From the NCBI GenBank assembly GCA_030603685.1, contig JAUVXG010000001.1, positions 1 through 64,000 on the forward strand: a DNA stretch of 64,000 nucleotides, in the 5' to 3' direction. The stretch comes from Pleomorphomonas sp. GTDB taxonomy: Bacteria; Pseudomonadota; Alphaproteobacteria; Rhizobiales; Pleomorphomonadaceae. This document shows, in pieces, positions 46,009-54,241 of the stretch (position 1 is its first letter; every line of letters begins with the position of its first letter). The translations under genes were made by a program, and so were the position numbers. The notes below the pieces were generated by a model that made no database searches, was not told the origin of the DNA, and saw only the letters and a program-made list of their open reading frames with translations.

Positions 46009-47532
46009 TCACGCGGCAATGCCGGCCATCATCAGGCCGAGTGTCTGTTCACCGGTATCCGGCGTTTTCTCGCCAACCACGCGGCCGGCGAACATCACGA
46101 GGATGCGGTCGGAAAGGGAGCGGATCTCATCGAGTTCCACCGACACCAGGAGCACCGCCTTGCCGGCGTCGCGCATGGCGATCAGCCGACGGTGGATGAA
46201 CTCGATGGCACCGATGTCGACGCCGCGCGTCGGCTGTCCCACCACAAGAAGCGCCGGGTCGCGTTCGATCTCGCGGGCGACGACGATCTTCTGCTGGTTG
46301 CCGCCGGAGAAATTGGCTGTCTTCAGCCGGCAGTTGGGCGGGCGAATGTCGTATTTCTCGATCTTGGCCTTGGCATCCTCGCGACAGGCGTCGAGATCGA
46401 GCAGCGGTCCCCGGCCGTAGCGGGAGTCGCGATGATAGCCGAGAACCGAGTTCTCGCTTTCCTCGAACCCCAGCACGAGGCCCATGTGATGCCGGTCTTC
46501 GGGAATGTGGCCGAGGCCGAGCGCCCTTAGACGGGCGGAATCGAAGCCTGTGACCGGCTTGCCGTGGATCAGGATCTCGCCTGACGCCGGCTTGCGGATG
46601 CCGGTGATCGCTTCGAGCAACTCCGACTGACCGTTGCCGGCAACACCGGCGATGCCGACCACCTCGCCGGCCCGCACGTCGAACGAGACATTGTCGACCA
46701 TGGTCACGCCGCGCCCATCCTTGACGGTGAGGTTGCGAACCGACAACACGACGTCGCTCGGCGCCGCCGGTCCCTTCTCGACACGCAGCAGCACACGGCG
46801 TCCGACCATCAGTTCGGCCAACTCTTCCACCGTCGTCTCGGTGGTCCGCCGGGTCGCCACCATCTCGCCGCGCCGCATCACCGAAACCGTATCGGTAATG
46901 GCCATGATCTCGCGCAGCTTGTGGGTGATGAGGACGATGGTCTTGCCCTGGTCGCGCAGCACGCCGAGGATCTTGAACAGGTGGTCCGCCTCGGCCGGCG
47001 TCAGCACACCGGTGGGCTCGTCGAGGATCAGGATCTCCGCGCCGCGATAGAGCGCCTTCAGGATCTCCACGCGCTGCTGCAGGCCGACCGGCAGTTCCTC
47101 GATGATCGCGTCGGGATCGACCTCAAGCCCGTAATCGGCTTCGAGACGCTTCAGCGCCGACCGTGCGTCCGAGACGCCCCGACCGAGCAAGGCTCCCCCC
47201 TCGACGCCGAGAATGACGTTCTCGAGCACCGAAAAGTTCTCGACCAGCATGAAATGCTGGTGAACCATGCCGATACCGGCGGAAATGGCCGCCTGGCTGT
47301 CTTGGATGACCGTGTTCTGGCCATTGATGCGGATCGATCCGGCGTCGGCGTGGTAGAAGCCGTAGAGGATCGACATCAGCGTCGACTTGCCGGCGCCATT
47401 TTCACCGATGATGCCGTGGATCGAACCCTTGGCGACGGTGAGGTTGATGTTCTTGTTGGCGTGGACGGCGCCAAATTTCTTGTCGATGCCGATCAGTTCG
47501 ATGGCGGGCGCTGCGGTCGGTGTTGGGCTCAC
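46009..47532 (-). CDS. Nucleoside-type ABC transporter ATPase with two ABC domains
   Basis: 507 residues with two nucleotide-binding domains in one chain (sugar/nucleoside class). First half: GENGAGKSTLMSILYG, VHQHFMLVENFSV, ILILDEPTGVLTP. Second half: VAGNGQSELLEAITG (divergent Walker A), FSGGNQQKIVVAREI, LLVVGQPTRGVDI. GTG at 47532 is chosen as start; the track TTG at 47565 lies in the terminator hairpin, so it is unlikely. Powers the BMP importer. Confidence 0.93.
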   Translation of the reverse strand: MSPTPTAAPAIELIGIDKKFGAVHANKNINLTVAKGSIHGIIGENGAGKSTLMSILYGFYHADAGSIRINGQNTVIQDSQAAISAGIGMVHQHFMLVENFSVLENVILGVEGGALLGRGVSDARSALKRLEADYGLEVDPDAIIEELPVGLQQRVEILKALYRGAEILILDEPTGVLTPAEADHLFKILGVLRDQGKTIVLITHKLREIMAITDTVSVMRRGEMVATRRTTETTVEELAELMVGRRVLLRVEKGPAAPSDVVLSVRNLTVKDGRGVTMVDNVSFDVRAGEVVGIAGVAGNGQSELLEAITGIRKPASGEILIHGKPVTGFDSARLRALGLGHIPEDRHHMGLVLGFEESENSVLGYHRDSRYGRGPLLDLDACREDAKAKIEKYDIRPPNCRLKTANFSGGNQQKIVVAREIERDPALLVVGQPTRGVDIGAIEFIHRRLIAMRDAGKAVLLVSVELDEIRSLSDRILVMFAGRVVGEKTPDTGEQTLGLMMAGIAA

Positions 47533-47552
47533 GGCTTGACGGCTCCGGATAC

Positions 47553-47597
47553 GAAAAAGGCGCAAGGCACGCCCGGAAACCGGCCATGCCTTGCGCC
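47553..47597 (-). terminator. Strong hairpin terminator between the BMP binding-protein and ATPase genes
   Basis: On the minus strand GGCGCAAGGCA-N17-TGCCTTGCGCC is an 11-bp perfect stem, followed by TTTTT. It sits 16 bp after the binding-protein stop and before the ATPase start. Intraoperon placement suggests partial termination, giving more binding protein than transporter. Confidence 0.85.
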
Positions 47598-47612
47598 CTC
47601 ATGACGGTGAGA

Positions 47613-48608
47613 TCACTTCGGGCAGGAGTTATCCGACATGTAGTCGTGCACCTTGACCGCGCCGGAGACGATATCGGTCTTGGCCTTCTCGACCGCCGCC
47701 AGGATTTCCGGCGTGATCAGAGGCTTGTTGTTGTCGTCGTAGGCCCAGGCGACGCCGTCTTCCTTGATGCCCAGCGCCTGCACGCCGGCCGTGAACTTGT
47801 CGGTCTTGGCATCGGTGAAGGCGTTGTAGACGGCGAGATCGACGCGCTTGACCATCGAGGTCAGCACCGAACCCGGGTGCAGATAGTTCTGGTTGCTGTC
47901 GACGCCGATCGAATACTTGCCCTGGTCGGCCGCCGTCTGCAGCACGCCGATGCCGGAAGCACCAGCCGCCGCATAGATCACGTCCGCACCCTGGTCGATC
48001 TGGCCCTTGGCGAGCTCGCCGCCGCGCACCGGGTCGCTCCACGCGGCGCCGGTGGTGCCGACATAGTTCTGAAGCACCTCGTTACCAGCCTTGGCCGCGC
48101 GGGCGCCCTGCTCGTAGCCGCACTCGAACTTGCGGATCAGCGGAATGTCCATGCCGCCGACGAAGCCGACCTTGCCGGTCTTCGAGAACAGGCCGGCGAC
48201 GGTGCCGACGAGGTAGGAACCTTCCTCCTCCTTGTAGACAACCGAGCGAACGTTCGGCTTGTCGACGACGGCATCGACGATGACGAACTTGGTGTCGGGG
48301 AACTCGGTCGCCACCTTCTCGATCGCCGAGGTCCAGGCGAAGGAAACGGCCACAACCGGATTGAAGCCCTTGGAGGCGAAGTTGCGGATCGCCTGCTCGC
48401 CCTGGGTGTCGCCGGTCGGCTCGAAGTCGCGGTACTCGATGCCGGTCTCGGCCTTGAACTTCTCCGCGCCGCCGTAGGCCGCCTCGTTGAAGGACTTGTC
48501 GAACTTGCCACCGGTGCCATAGACGAGCGCCGGCTTGATGTCCGCGGCCATGGCCGTGCTCGTCAGCATGGCTGCGACAAAGGTAGCGCCGATCAGTTTG
48601 TTGATCAT
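47613..48608 (-). CDS. BMP-family ABC transporter substrate-binding protein (nucleoside type)
   Basis: 331 residues with a signal peptide (LIGATFVAAMLTSTAMA-AD). The mature fold is the Bmp/PnrA family: KPALVYGTGGKFDKSFNEAAYGGAEKF, EQAIRNFASKGFNPVVAVSFAW, GYEQGARAAKAGNEV, GADVIYAAAGASGIGVLQTA, YSIGVDSNQNYLHPGSVLTSMVKRVD. Family members bind purine nucleosides, and the downstream salvage genes support that. First gene of the leftward nucleoside cluster; ATG at 48608 follows GAGGAA. Confidence 0.93.
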   Translation of the reverse strand: MINKLIGATFVAAMLTSTAMAADIKPALVYGTGGKFDKSFNEAAYGGAEKFKAETGIEYRDFEPTGDTQGEQAIRNFASKGFNPVVAVSFAWTSAIEKVATEFPDTKFVIVDAVVDKPNVRSVVYKEEEGSYLVGTVAGLFSKTGKVGFVGGMDIPLIRKFECGYEQGARAAKAGNEVLQNYVGTTGAAWSDPVRGGELAKGQIDQGADVIYAAAGASGIGVLQTAADQGKYSIGVDSNQNYLHPGSVLTSMVKRVDLAVYNAFTDAKTDKFTAGVQALGIKEDGVAWAYDDNNKPLITPEILAAVEKAKTDIVSGAVKVHDYMSDNSCPK

Positions 48609-49031
48609 CGTGTTCCTCACCCCTTTTGGAAGGAGCCCCCGTTCGGGCTGGTCGGCGGAGGAAACCCCAATATGCCCTCCCCCGAGTGGCGCATACCTAA
48701 GCATGCTTTCTACGCGTTTGCATCGTCTTTCTTCTGTTTTTGACCAAATGGACAATATTGATGCACAACGCTTTCGGGGAAGGCACGCGCTGCCGGATAA
48801 CGCGCCAGCCGCCGCTGAATCGCGCCGTTCCGGCTCCGGACCACGCCACGCTGCGCCGAAATGACCGACCAACAGCCAAGCCCACTTTACGTGTTTGCCC
48901 GTAAAGAAGCCGGGTAACACCCCCCTCGCAGCCGAAATTTCCGAGGAACGAGGCGCAAAACCGATACCGTTTCAGGGGGAAAGGCGCTAAGAGCGTGCCC
49001 AGCGAGTTCCCTGCTGCACCCGAAGGACACG
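48609..49031. other. 423-bp divergent intergenic region between the BMP gene and mgsA
   Basis: No gene is supported here. It holds the likely promoter of the nucleoside operon (leftward) and of mgsA-glk (rightward), and the palindromic site listed separately. A 109-residue ORF (48535..48864) lies largely in the BMP coding region and promoter area and has no recognisable content. Confidence 0.5.
48740..48755. promoter_or_regulatory. Palindromic candidate operator upstream of the nucleoside operon
   Basis: TTGACCAAATGGACAA is an imperfect palindrome (TTGnCCAnnTGGnCAA), 132 bp before the BMP start. Its form suits a helix-turn-helix repressor; no regulator gene is adjacent, so the protein is unknown. 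Confidence 0.35.
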
Positions 49032-49457
49032 ATGACCGCGCCCATCGCAACCGCCATCGCCCCGGCCATTGCGCTCGTCGCCCACGACGCCAGGAAGGAC
49101 GAGATGGTCGCCTTCGCTCGCGCCCACGAGCGGCGGCTGTCGGACTTCCGCCTGTTCGCCACCGGCACCACTGGCGGCAGGATCCGGGAAGCCTGCCCCG
49201 CTCTCGACGTCACCCGGCTGAAAAGTGGCCCGCTCGGCGGCGACCAGCAGATCGGCGCCATGATCGCCGAGGGGCGGCTCAGCGGCCTCATCTTCTTCAT
49301 AGATCCCCTGTCGCCGATGCCGCACGACGTCGACGTCAAGGCGCTCACCCGCCTGTCGGTCGTCTACGACATTCCGATGGCGCTCAACCGTGCAACGGCG
49401 GAGCTTCTGATCCGCGCCGACGGCTTTGCCCCCCTCTCTCCCGTTTCCTCCGACTGA
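49032..49457 (+). CDS. mgsA: Methylglyoxal synthase
   Basis: Converts dihydroxyacetone phosphate to methylglyoxal plus phosphate, a glycolytic bypass when phosphate is short. 141 residues. Family features: [46 protein letters not shown] (catalytic Asp and phosphate site), [33 protein letters not shown]. It is 12 bp upstream of glk, so both act on the sugar-phosphate level. Confidence 0.95.
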   Translation: MTAPIATAIAPAIALVAHDARKDEMVAFARAHERRLSDFRLFATGTTGGRIREACPALDVTRLKSGPLGGDQQIGAMIAEGRLSGLIFFIDPLSPMPHDVDVKALTRLSVVYDIPMALNRATAELLIRADGFAPLSPVSSD

Positions 49458-49469
49458 GCGAAGATCACG

Positions 49470-50486
49470 ATGTCCCAGAGCGTTTCCAACGTCGTCACCT
49501 TTCCGGTCCTGTTCGCCGACATCGGCGGCACCAACGCCCGCTTCGCCCTCCTCGTCGACGCCGAGGGTGAAATCCGTCACTTCGATACCGTCGAGACGCG
49601 ACTGTTTCCGACCATCGAGGACGCCATCCAGGGCGCCGTGATCGATGCCGGCGCTCCGACGCCAAAATCGCTGGTCTTTGCGCTGGCCGGACCGATCGGC
49701 GAAGAGAGCACGCAGCTGACCAACTGTCCGTGGGTGGTCACGCCGAAGCGCCTCGTCGAGCGCTTCAAGCTCGAGCACGTCATTCTGTTCAATGACTTCG
49801 AAGCGCTTGGCCTCTGCCTGCCCGGCCTGAAGCCGAAGGATCTCGTCGCCGTTGGAGGCGCCCTGCCGCCCGAGCGCGGCACCAAGGTGGTGATCGGCCC
49901 AGGCACCGGCCTCGGCGCCGCCGGCCTCGTCGACGCCGCCGGCCTTTGGGTGCCCGTGCCCGGCGAAGGCGGCCACATCGATCTCGCCCCGGTGACGGCC
50001 CGCGACTACGACATCTGGCCGCACATCGAACGAGCCGGTGGCCGGGTTACCGGCGAAACCATCATCTGCGGCTCCGGTCTCCTGCGCCTCTATCGGGCGG
50101 TTGCCGCCGCCAGCAAGGCCTTCCCGGCCTGCGACACGCCGGCCGCCGTCACCGCCGCCGCCGAGGCGGGCGACCCGATGGCCGTCGAAACGGTTGCGCT
50201 GTTCGCCGAGCACCTCGGCCGCATCGCCGGCAATCTCGCTCTGACCTTCCTCTCGCATGGCGGCGTCTATCTGGCCGGCGGCATCGCGCCGCGCATCGTC
50301 AAGGTGCTGCAGCAGGGTGGCTTCCGCGCCGCCTTCGAGGACAAGTATCCGCACCAGGGACTGATGGCCTCTCTACCGACGGCGATCATCGTCCACGACC
50401 GTCCGGCGCTCGCCGGCCTCGTCGATTTCGCCCGCCGTCCCGACACCTTCGGCCTTCGCCTCGACGGGCGGCACTGGCGCGGCTGA
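49470..50486 (+). CDS. glk: Glucokinase (ROK-unlike, Glk family)
   Basis: 338 residues, cytosolic, phosphorylates glucose with ATP. LFADIGGTNARFALLVD is the N-terminal phosphate loop, NCPWVVTPKRL and HVILFNDFEALGLCL the glucose site, KVVIGPGTGLGAAGL and EGGHIDLAP the next motifs, and ICGSGLLRLYRAV a late one. This is the hexokinase-fold Glk family, not ROK. Ends 11 bp from the convergent AsmA-like gene. Confidence 0.95.
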   Translation: MSQSVSNVVTFPVLFADIGGTNARFALLVDAEGEIRHFDTVETRLFPTIEDAIQGAVIDAGAPTPKSLVFALAGPIGEESTQLTNCPWVVTPKRLVERFKLEHVILFNDFEALGLCLPGLKPKDLVAVGGALPPERGTKVVIGPGTGLGAAGLVDAAGLWVPVPGEGGHIDLAPVTARDYDIWPHIERAGGRVTGETIICGSGLLRLYRAVAAASKAFPACDTPAAVTAAAEAGDPMAVETVALFAEHLGRIAGNLALTFLSHGGVYLAGGIAPRIVKVLQQGGFRAAFEDKYPHQGLMASLPTAIIVHDRPALAGLVDFARRPDTFGLRLDGRHWRG

Positions 50487-50497
50487 GCGCCAGCTCA

Positions 50498-53425
50498 TCA
50501 GGGAATGCAACGGCCGTCACGCCCCGGCCGGCAGGAGGAGCCCGGCGCCGCAGCCGGTGAAGCAGCACGTCCGGATCTGCCGAGCGCACTGAGATCGAGC
50601 GGTCCGCCGGTAGGAAGAGGCGAGCGCGCAACTTCCCTCTCTCGCCGTGGCACGGCCTGGGCGTCGGCCGGCCTCGCCAGGGGAAGGGGCGGGACGATCG
50701 CCTGTGCGGCGGCTTGCGCGGGCGGCGTGTCTACCGGTTTGGGCGGTTCGGCGAGCTGATCGATCATCGACGTCATGGCGTCCGGCTTGACGGCTTCGAG
50801 CTTGGGGACAGTCCCCTCGCCTTCGGCCAGACGGGCGAAGCCGCCCCCCATGGTTGCCAGGCGCGCATACCCCCAGGTTGGGTCGGCCAGAAGACCCGGC
50901 AGATCGGGATAAAGGCGAGGCGCGGCTAGCCGGCCGACGACAGCCACCGGCACCTCGAAATCGGGATATCCGCTCAGTTTCGGCTTGAGACGCAGATCCA
51001 TGGTGCCGTCCGCAAGACGGAGACTGCCCGAGCCCGACAGATGAAGATCTCCGGCTGCGAAAGCGAGGTCGTCGCTCGTCATCACGCCTTTTGCCAGCTT
51101 CAACTGGCCGGACAGGCTATCGAAACCGACCCGCCGCGCGTCCGATCCGAAGCCGCGTTGTACGGCGCGGGCCACCCGGCCGAGCAACGCCACGGGATCG
51201 ATGCCGTCGAGAACACCATGCGAGACGGAGAAACCGGCCGTGCCGATGGCCGAGTCGAAGAGATCCCCCTGCGTTCGCCCCTCGGCAACGATATCTGCGA
51301 CAAGACCGAACTCACCGTCGGCGACAGTGCCGATCAGCGGCGCAAGGCTGGCCAGGCGCGCGCCCTCAAGCTTGCCCTTGACCGCGAAGGCCGGCCGGTT
51401 GCCGGCCTTGACTGTCAGTGTCGCCGCGCCACTGCCACCGCCAAGTGACAGTCGGGGGAGTTCGATTTCGGCCCTCTTGTCGTCCAGGCGGAGATCGACA
51501 GGGGCGGCGGCGGCCGCCAACGGACCAGCCGCGATACCCCCTGCCTCGATGCGCAAGTCGGCGTCGATCCCGAGTGGTCGATTGGCTCCCGACAGGACAC
51601 CGGCAACGGCGCCGGCCAGCGCCGGAATGTCGATGGTATCGCCGCTGAGGCGCCCGGTGAGCCGACCACGATCGCCGGAGGTGGCCAGATCAAGCACGCC
51701 GGCAAAGGCACTGTCTCCCAGCAACAGGCGTGCGTCGGCCATGGTCAGGCGGCCGGCACCGGCTTCGAGTTGCCCATCCAGGGAGGCGTTGGACGGCAGA
51801 TCGGCAATCCCCACAAGCGTTGGAAGCTGGCGGGTCGTCAGAGCCAGACTGCCGTTAGCAGCAACGGCAACGGGATCAATCGTGCCATCGAAAGCCGCGG
51901 ATAACGCCGGCCCGTCAAGCTTGGCCAGAACCGGAGAGGCAGCTCCCTCGATCAGTCGGCGCGGTGTCGCCTCGATCTCGAAAGTGGCGACACCCGACGA
52001 CGCCTTCGCCTGTCCGGTCAGCCGCGCCGGCTTGTCGAGGCCGATGATGGAAAGATCGGCGGAAAGATCGCTCAATGCCGGCAACGCCACCTTGCCGACG
52101 AGCGGCAATTGTCGGAGAAACCCGTCGCGAAGCCGGCCGGCGCCGTCAATGGCGAGTGTTGCCGCCAGTTCCTCGGCCGAATGCCCTTGGGCCGACATGC
52201 GAATATCTGCCGCAAGGTGGCCGGTAAGCGGCGAGGCGACGCCCGCCATTGCCGCAACGTCGGCAACCGAGACATTCTTGGCGGCCAGGGAAGCACCGAG
52301 CCGCCGGCCTTCGTCGGAAGGCAAGAGATCAACCCGACCGGACACCACGCCGCCACCCACCCCCCCATCGACGCGCGCACCGAAGCGCCCCCCGCGGTCA
52401 ACGGCGGTAATGCGAAGCTTGCGAAGGCTACCGCCGGGGAAAGCCATTTCCGCAAGCTTCAGGTCGAAACCGGCATCGAAGGGCGCCGCACCGCCGAGCG
52501 GATCGAACCCGATCCGGGCCGCAAGCGCGGCAAGCGCCGTCAGCGAGCTCGCCGGCAGCCGCCCGAAATCGGCATGGACATCGACGGACGCACGCGGCCC
52601 GGCAAGATCGCACGCGGCGGACAGACGCCCCGTACTGCCAAAGAGACTGGCGGTGGCGTCGACCATCTCGACCCGACCGGACGATAGCGTGACGGCGCCT
52701 TCGAGCTTCACGGCTCCGGAGGGGCCACCGAGCGCGGCGGCATCCGGCACCGAGAGGTCGAGCCGACCGGCGAAGGCGCCGCCCGCCAACCCGCCGTCGA
52801 GACCAAGGTTCAGAGCCGGAGCGACGAGTTGCGCCCGTGTGGCGCCCGCCGATCCAGCCTCGACCGTCAGCGACAGCGGAGTGCCATTCAGCGTTGCCTT
52901 GAAGGAAAGGCGATCGGCATCGCCCGCACGGCTTGCCGACGCCACTATCCCGTCAAGTTTGGCTTCCGCATCTCCCGCGGAAAACGTAAGCCGCCCGTCC
53001 AGTGCCTGAAAATGTCGGGCGGAAGCCCGATCGGCAAGGCCGGCCAGGGTGCCGATCGCCTTGGCTGGATCGAGATCGCCTTTGCCGAGCGAAAGATGCA
53101 GGACCGGCTGCTCCACCGTCACGCTGGCGAGTTCGGACGAACCGGACAGAAAGGGCAGCGGATCGAGAGCAAGCAGAAGCCGGTCGGCATGCACCGTGCC
53201 CAGACCGTCGGGCAACTCGATCCCGACATCGGAGGCCACGACGCGCGGCGTCGGCAACAGCTGCAAGTCGGCTTCGCCGATTCTGACCGTCGTACCGGTG
53301 TCCGCCTCAAACGCCGCGATCGTCGGCTCCACGAACTTGTCGAGCGGAAAAAGAGGCGCCATCGCCAGGCGTAACGCCAGGACGACCAGCACCAGCCCCG
53401 ACAAGGCCGTGATGACGCGAATCAT
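50498..53425 (-). CDS. Large AsmA-like outer-membrane-biogenesis protein
   Basis: 975 residues. N-terminal membrane anchor (ITALSGLVLVVLALRLAMAPLFPLDKFV) then a long periplasmic body of repeated beta-rich AsmA segments (TTVRIGEADLQLLPTPRVVASDVGIEL; several TPRLIEGA/ATFEIEA units) and an AsmA C-terminal region near residues 760-860. Family proteins bridge inner and outer membranes and move phospholipid. ATG at 53425 has GGGGAGG directly upstream; the track start at 53488 is TTG. The Pro/Arg-rich C-terminus is low complexity. Substrate not known. Confidence 0.85.
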   Translation of the reverse strand: MIRVITALSGLVLVVLALRLAMAPLFPLDKFVEPTIAAFEADTGTTVRIGEADLQLLPTPRVVASDVGIELPDGLGTVHADRLLLALDPLPFLSGSSELASVTVEQPVLHLSLGKGDLDPAKAIGTLAGLADRASARHFQALDGRLTFSAGDAEAKLDGIVASASRAGDADRLSFKATLNGTPLSLTVEAGSAGATRAQLVAPALNLGLDGGLAGGAFAGRLDLSVPDAAALGGPSGAVKLEGAVTLSSGRVEMVDATASLFGSTGRLSAACDLAGPRASVDVHADFGRLPASSLTALAALAARIGFDPLGGAAPFDAGFDLKLAEMAFPGGSLRKLRITAVDRGGRFGARVDGGVGGGVVSGRVDLLPSDEGRRLGASLAAKNVSVADVAAMAGVASPLTGHLAADIRMSAQGHSAEELAATLAIDGAGRLRDGFLRQLPLVGKVALPALSDLSADLSIIGLDKPARLTGQAKASSGVATFEIEATPRRLIEGAASPVLAKLDGPALSAAFDGTIDPVAVAANGSLALTTRQLPTLVGIADLPSNASLDGQLEAGAGRLTMADARLLLGDSAFAGVLDLATSGDRGRLTGRLSGDTIDIPALAGAVAGVLSGANRPLGIDADLRIEAGGIAAGPLAAAAAPVDLRLDDKRAEIELPRLSLGGGSGAATLTVKAGNRPAFAVKGKLEGARLASLAPLIGTVADGEFGLVADIVAEGRTQGDLFDSAIGTAGFSVSHGVLDGIDPVALLGRVARAVQRGFGSDARRVGFDSLSGQLKLAKGVMTSDDLAFAAGDLHLSGSGSLRLADGTMDLRLKPKLSGYPDFEVPVAVVGRLAAPRLYPDLPGLLADPTWGYARLATMGGGFARLAEGEGTVPKLEAVKPDAMTSMIDQLAEPPKPVDTPPAQAAAQAIVPPLPLARPADAQAVPRREREVARSPLPTGGPLDLSALGRSGRAASPAAAPGSSCRPGRDGRCIP

Positions 53426-53668
53426 GCCTCCCCGATCCCTCGACGCCCGCTCGGCACGCACCGTGATCTCCTCCGAAAGCCGGTGCAAGTTTCTACAATA
53501 CCAGTCCTTTCGGGCTTTGGCACCTTTCTCCGGCTATCCGTTGGGAGAAGCGTTCTGCCGCACTGCAAAATCGAATAAGTGCGGGGCAAAAGACTTGGCT
53601 GCACCGCATCATTGCCCATATGCTGGCTAAGCCGCGATGGAGCGCGGCGACGCGGCAAGAGGCTCCCG

Positions 53669-54235
53669 ATGTCCAGGACAAGGCAGGGTACCGTCATCCG
53701 GAAGTACGCCAATCGCCGTCTCTACGACACAGGGACGTCGAGCTACGTCACCCTGCAAGACCTCGCCGCCATGGTGCGCGCCAATGTCGATTTCGTGGTG
53801 ATCGACGCCCGAAGCGATCAGGACATCACTCACGAGGTACTGACCCAGATCATCCTCGAGGAGGAAACGCGCGGACCCCATCTTTTGCCGGTGAACTTTC
53901 TTCGCCAGCTCATCCGCTTCTACGGCGACGAGTTGCAGGCCATGGTGCCGGCCTTCCTCGAATATTCCATCGGCCAGTTCGCCCGAGAACAGGGCAAGAT
54001 GCGCGGCATCGCCGGCGAAGCACTGGGCGCACCTGCCCTCAGCGAGAAGCTGGGCGAACAGGTTCGCCTGAACGCGGAGTCCTTCGAGCGTGCCGTCCGC
54101 GCCGCCCTGCCCGGTGAAGGCCCGGACGATCAGACGCCCCCCGCCGAAAACCGAGCCTCCGACATCGACGCCCTGCGCGACGAGCTGGAAGCCATGCGGC
54201 GGCGGCTCGACCGACTGGCGCCGGAAACCGAATAA
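53669..54235 (+). CDS. phaR: Polyhydroxyalkanoate synthesis repressor PhaR
   Basis: 188-residue regulator that binds PHA granules and represses phasin and PHA genes. The N-terminal PHB_acc_N domain VIRKYANRRLYDTGTSSYVTLQDLAAMVRANVDFVVIDARSDQDITHEVLTQIILEEE is unmistakable, followed by the PHB_acc domain (LRQLIRFYGDELQAMVPAFLEYSI) and an acidic/coiled C-terminus. ATG at 53669 with AGAGG upstream; the track adds 30 residues. No PHA synthase gene is in the window. Confidence 0.93.
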   Translation: MSRTRQGTVIRKYANRRLYDTGTSSYVTLQDLAAMVRANVDFVVIDARSDQDITHEVLTQIILEEETRGPHLLPVNFLRQLIRFYGDELQAMVPAFLEYSIGQFAREQGKMRGIAGEALGAPALSEKLGEQVRLNAESFERAVRAALPGEGPDDQTPPAENRASDIDALRDELEAMRRRLDRLAPETE

Positions 54236-54241
54236 ACCCGT

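Noticed and set aside
47563-47565. TTG start of the nucleoside ATPase as listed in the track
   Set aside because: Lies within a perfect terminator hairpin; GTG at 47532 gives a normal ATPase N-terminus.
48535-48864. 109-residue plus-strand ORF in the BMP promoter region
   Set aside because: Overlaps the BMP start region on the opposite strand, no domain and no good start; probably a chance frame.
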